Shown one piece after another: positions 63,232-64,000 of a stretch of 64,000 nt of DNA; the first letter of the stretch is position 1, and the number at the start of each line of letters is the position of its first letter. Under the pieces are notes generated by a model, which was given only the letters and a program-made list of their open reading frames with translations, made no database searches and was not told the DNA's origin. The position numbers were made by a program, and so were the translations under genes. Source of the DNA: Candidatus Omnitrophota bacterium (GTDB lineage Bacteria; Hinthialibacterota; Hinthialibacteria; Hinthialibacterales; Hinthialibacteraceae); NCBI GenBank assembly GCA_013177805.1, contig JABLXU010000009.1, positions 62,001 through 126,000 of the forward strand, written 5' to 3'.

Positions 63232-63864
63232 ATGGGGAACATGCTTGCGGAAGAAGCCCAGATATCACTCCTGGGGAAGATGCTGTATTACTCGTCGAAG
63301 CACTTGACTGCCAAGGAACGGGAAACTTATGACCAGCTGGTCGAGTCCTTGCTCCGCAAAGTGCACAAACTGCGTTCCGCGGAACAGCATCATCTCGGGA
63401 CCCGGGGAGCGGAAAGTCCCAGCATTTTGAGTTCGCAGCATGAGGCCAAGAAAAACGCCCTGCGCAACCTGCGCAGCGAGGAAATCTGCCGTCTCTTCGT
63501 CGAGGCATGGAACAAACAGGATTTCGAAACCGAGTTTTTCTGCCTGGCCCGTTGCTTTCCCATGCAAAAAAAGAAAACCAACGATGTCAACGAATATGTT
63601 TTGCAACGCATGCGGAAATACCAGGACCGGCATACGGTGGGGCCGATTTCCAAGCGGGTGGTGGACATTTCCACCTCTCCGGTTCAAGGCAACAAAATGT
63701 CGATCTATTGCATTGAATTGCATAAAATGCCCAACAAGGACCTGACTCTCCACCGGGAATACGAATTTATTTTTGAAGAAGACGCTTGGCGGATCGCCGA
63801 TTACCAAACGATCAAAAGCCATGAATCCCTCCCCGATAAAAAACCGCATCCGGCTTCGCTTTAA
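63232..63864 (+). CDS. Hypothetical protein with NTF2-like C-terminal half
   Basis: I do not recognise the family. GGGGAGGAG lies 7 bases before ATG 63232. The first ~75 residues are helical and charged (LLGKMLYYSSKHLTAKERETYDQL). Residues about 80-200 show the SnoaL/NTF2-like pattern of helix then strands: EEICRLFVEAWNKQDFETEF, RVVDISTSPVQGNKMSIYCIELHK (by position 140-165) and YEFIFEEDAWRIADYQTI. No signal peptide. A catalytic or scaffold role cannot be told. Confidence 0.65.
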   Translation: MGNMLAEEAQISLLGKMLYYSSKHLTAKERETYDQLVESLLRKVHKLRSAEQHHLGTRGAESPSILSSQHEAKKNALRNLRSEEICRLFVEAWNKQDFETEFFCLARCFPMQKKKTNDVNEYVLQRMRKYQDRHTVGPISKRVVDISTSPVQGNKMSIYCIELHKMPNKDLTLHREYEFIFEEDAWRIADYQTIKSHESLPDKKPHPASL

Positions 63865-63875
63865 TCGCGGGAGGC

Positions 63876-63917
63876 ATCCGGAAAAGCGCGCCGGATTCCG
63901 TTGACCGGATTTTTTTG
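63876..63917 (+). terminator. Possible Rho-independent terminator
   Basis: ATCCGG (63876-63881) can pair with either CCGGAT (63890-63895) or CCGGAT (63905-63910), the latter followed by a run of seven T. It would end the hypothetical gene at 63864. Confidence 0.45.
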
Positions 63918-64000
63918 AGAAAAAACCAAGCCATCCGGTCCGGACACCCGTTCCAACGGATGGGAGATCGGCCTCGCCAGGAAGCGCGGCTTTTTTCATT

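Noticed and set aside
1-64000. tRNA, rRNA, transposase, integrase or phage genes
   Set aside because: None was recognised on either strand by motif or by typical structure; short or degenerate RNAs could be missed by eye.

Overview
The window looks like chromosomal DNA from a Gram-negative (diderm), probably free-living and uncultured bacterium. Diderm signs are an OmpA-type lipoprotein, many Sec and Tat export signals, and periplasmic or surface proteins. LL-diaminopimelate aminotransferase, a BshB1-like deacetylase, orphan pseudopilins, secreted proteins with Thr/Pro-rich linkers and an ECF sigma/anti-sigma/secreted coiled-coil locus resemble what is seen in PVC- or FCB-related candidate phyla (Sumerlaeota, Hydrogenedentota, Omnitrophota). 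That placement is an impression from gene style, not a phylogeny. Genes look GC-rich, while several intergenic gaps are clearly AT-rich. No rRNA, tRNA, CRISPR array, transposase, integrase or prophage was recognised.

Layout. 1-6.5 kb: end of an unknown protein, a GT39-like membrane glycosyltransferase, MnmG, a CbpA-type DnaJ and a VWA-OmpA lipoprotein. 6.6-16.6 kb: a DUF2339 membrane protein, a sigma-54 activator, a 44-residue membrane peptide with its own promoter, and the divergent repair pair endonuclease V / Mfd. 16.7-21 kb: a minus-strand lysine cluster (unknown protein, LysA, cupin, DapL). 21-26.2 kb: class II fructose-bisphosphate aldolase, then a tightly packed AmmeMemoRadiSam operon whose three products all carry export signals. 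26.2-32.2 kb: NamZ-type exo-muramidase divergent from a sodium/sugar symporter and a secreted glycosidase-like protein. 32.3-38.1 kb: MASE1 hybrid histidine kinase, MoaC, SerRS and a hypothetical protein.

38.3-45.8 kb: ECF sigma factor, membrane anti-sigma factor and secreted coiled-coil protein; gamma carbonic anhydrase; exported sugar-isomerase-like protein; a pseudopilin; and an SPFH / ribbon-helix-helix / GPP34 operon behind a good promoter with two palindromes. 46-53.5 kb: accessory surface region with two large secreted proteins joined by Thr/Pro linkers and sharing an unrecognised beta-rich domain, a CHRD protein whose start looks frameshifted, and a second pseudopilin. 54.3-58.8 kb: stand-alone RAM domain, methyltransferase with a long tail, BshB1-like deacetylase, Gfo/Idh/MocA oxidoreductase and a flippase-like membrane protein. 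58.8-62.5 kb: an operon of PTS EIIA, PII-like protein and two overlapping cation/proton antiporters. 62.7-63.9 kb: a GspG-like protein without a prepilin motif and an NTF2-like hypothetical protein.

Two families of short palindromic repeats (a CCCTCACCCT..CTCTCCC type and a CCCAGGGTT-GAA-ACCCTGGG type) recur in many intergenic gaps. The strongest candidates for undescribed biology are the exported AmmeMemoRadiSam operon, the EIIA/PII-like/dual-antiporter operon, the NamZ locus and the SPFH/RHH/GPP34 operon. All functions are inferred by reading the sequence; no database search was run.
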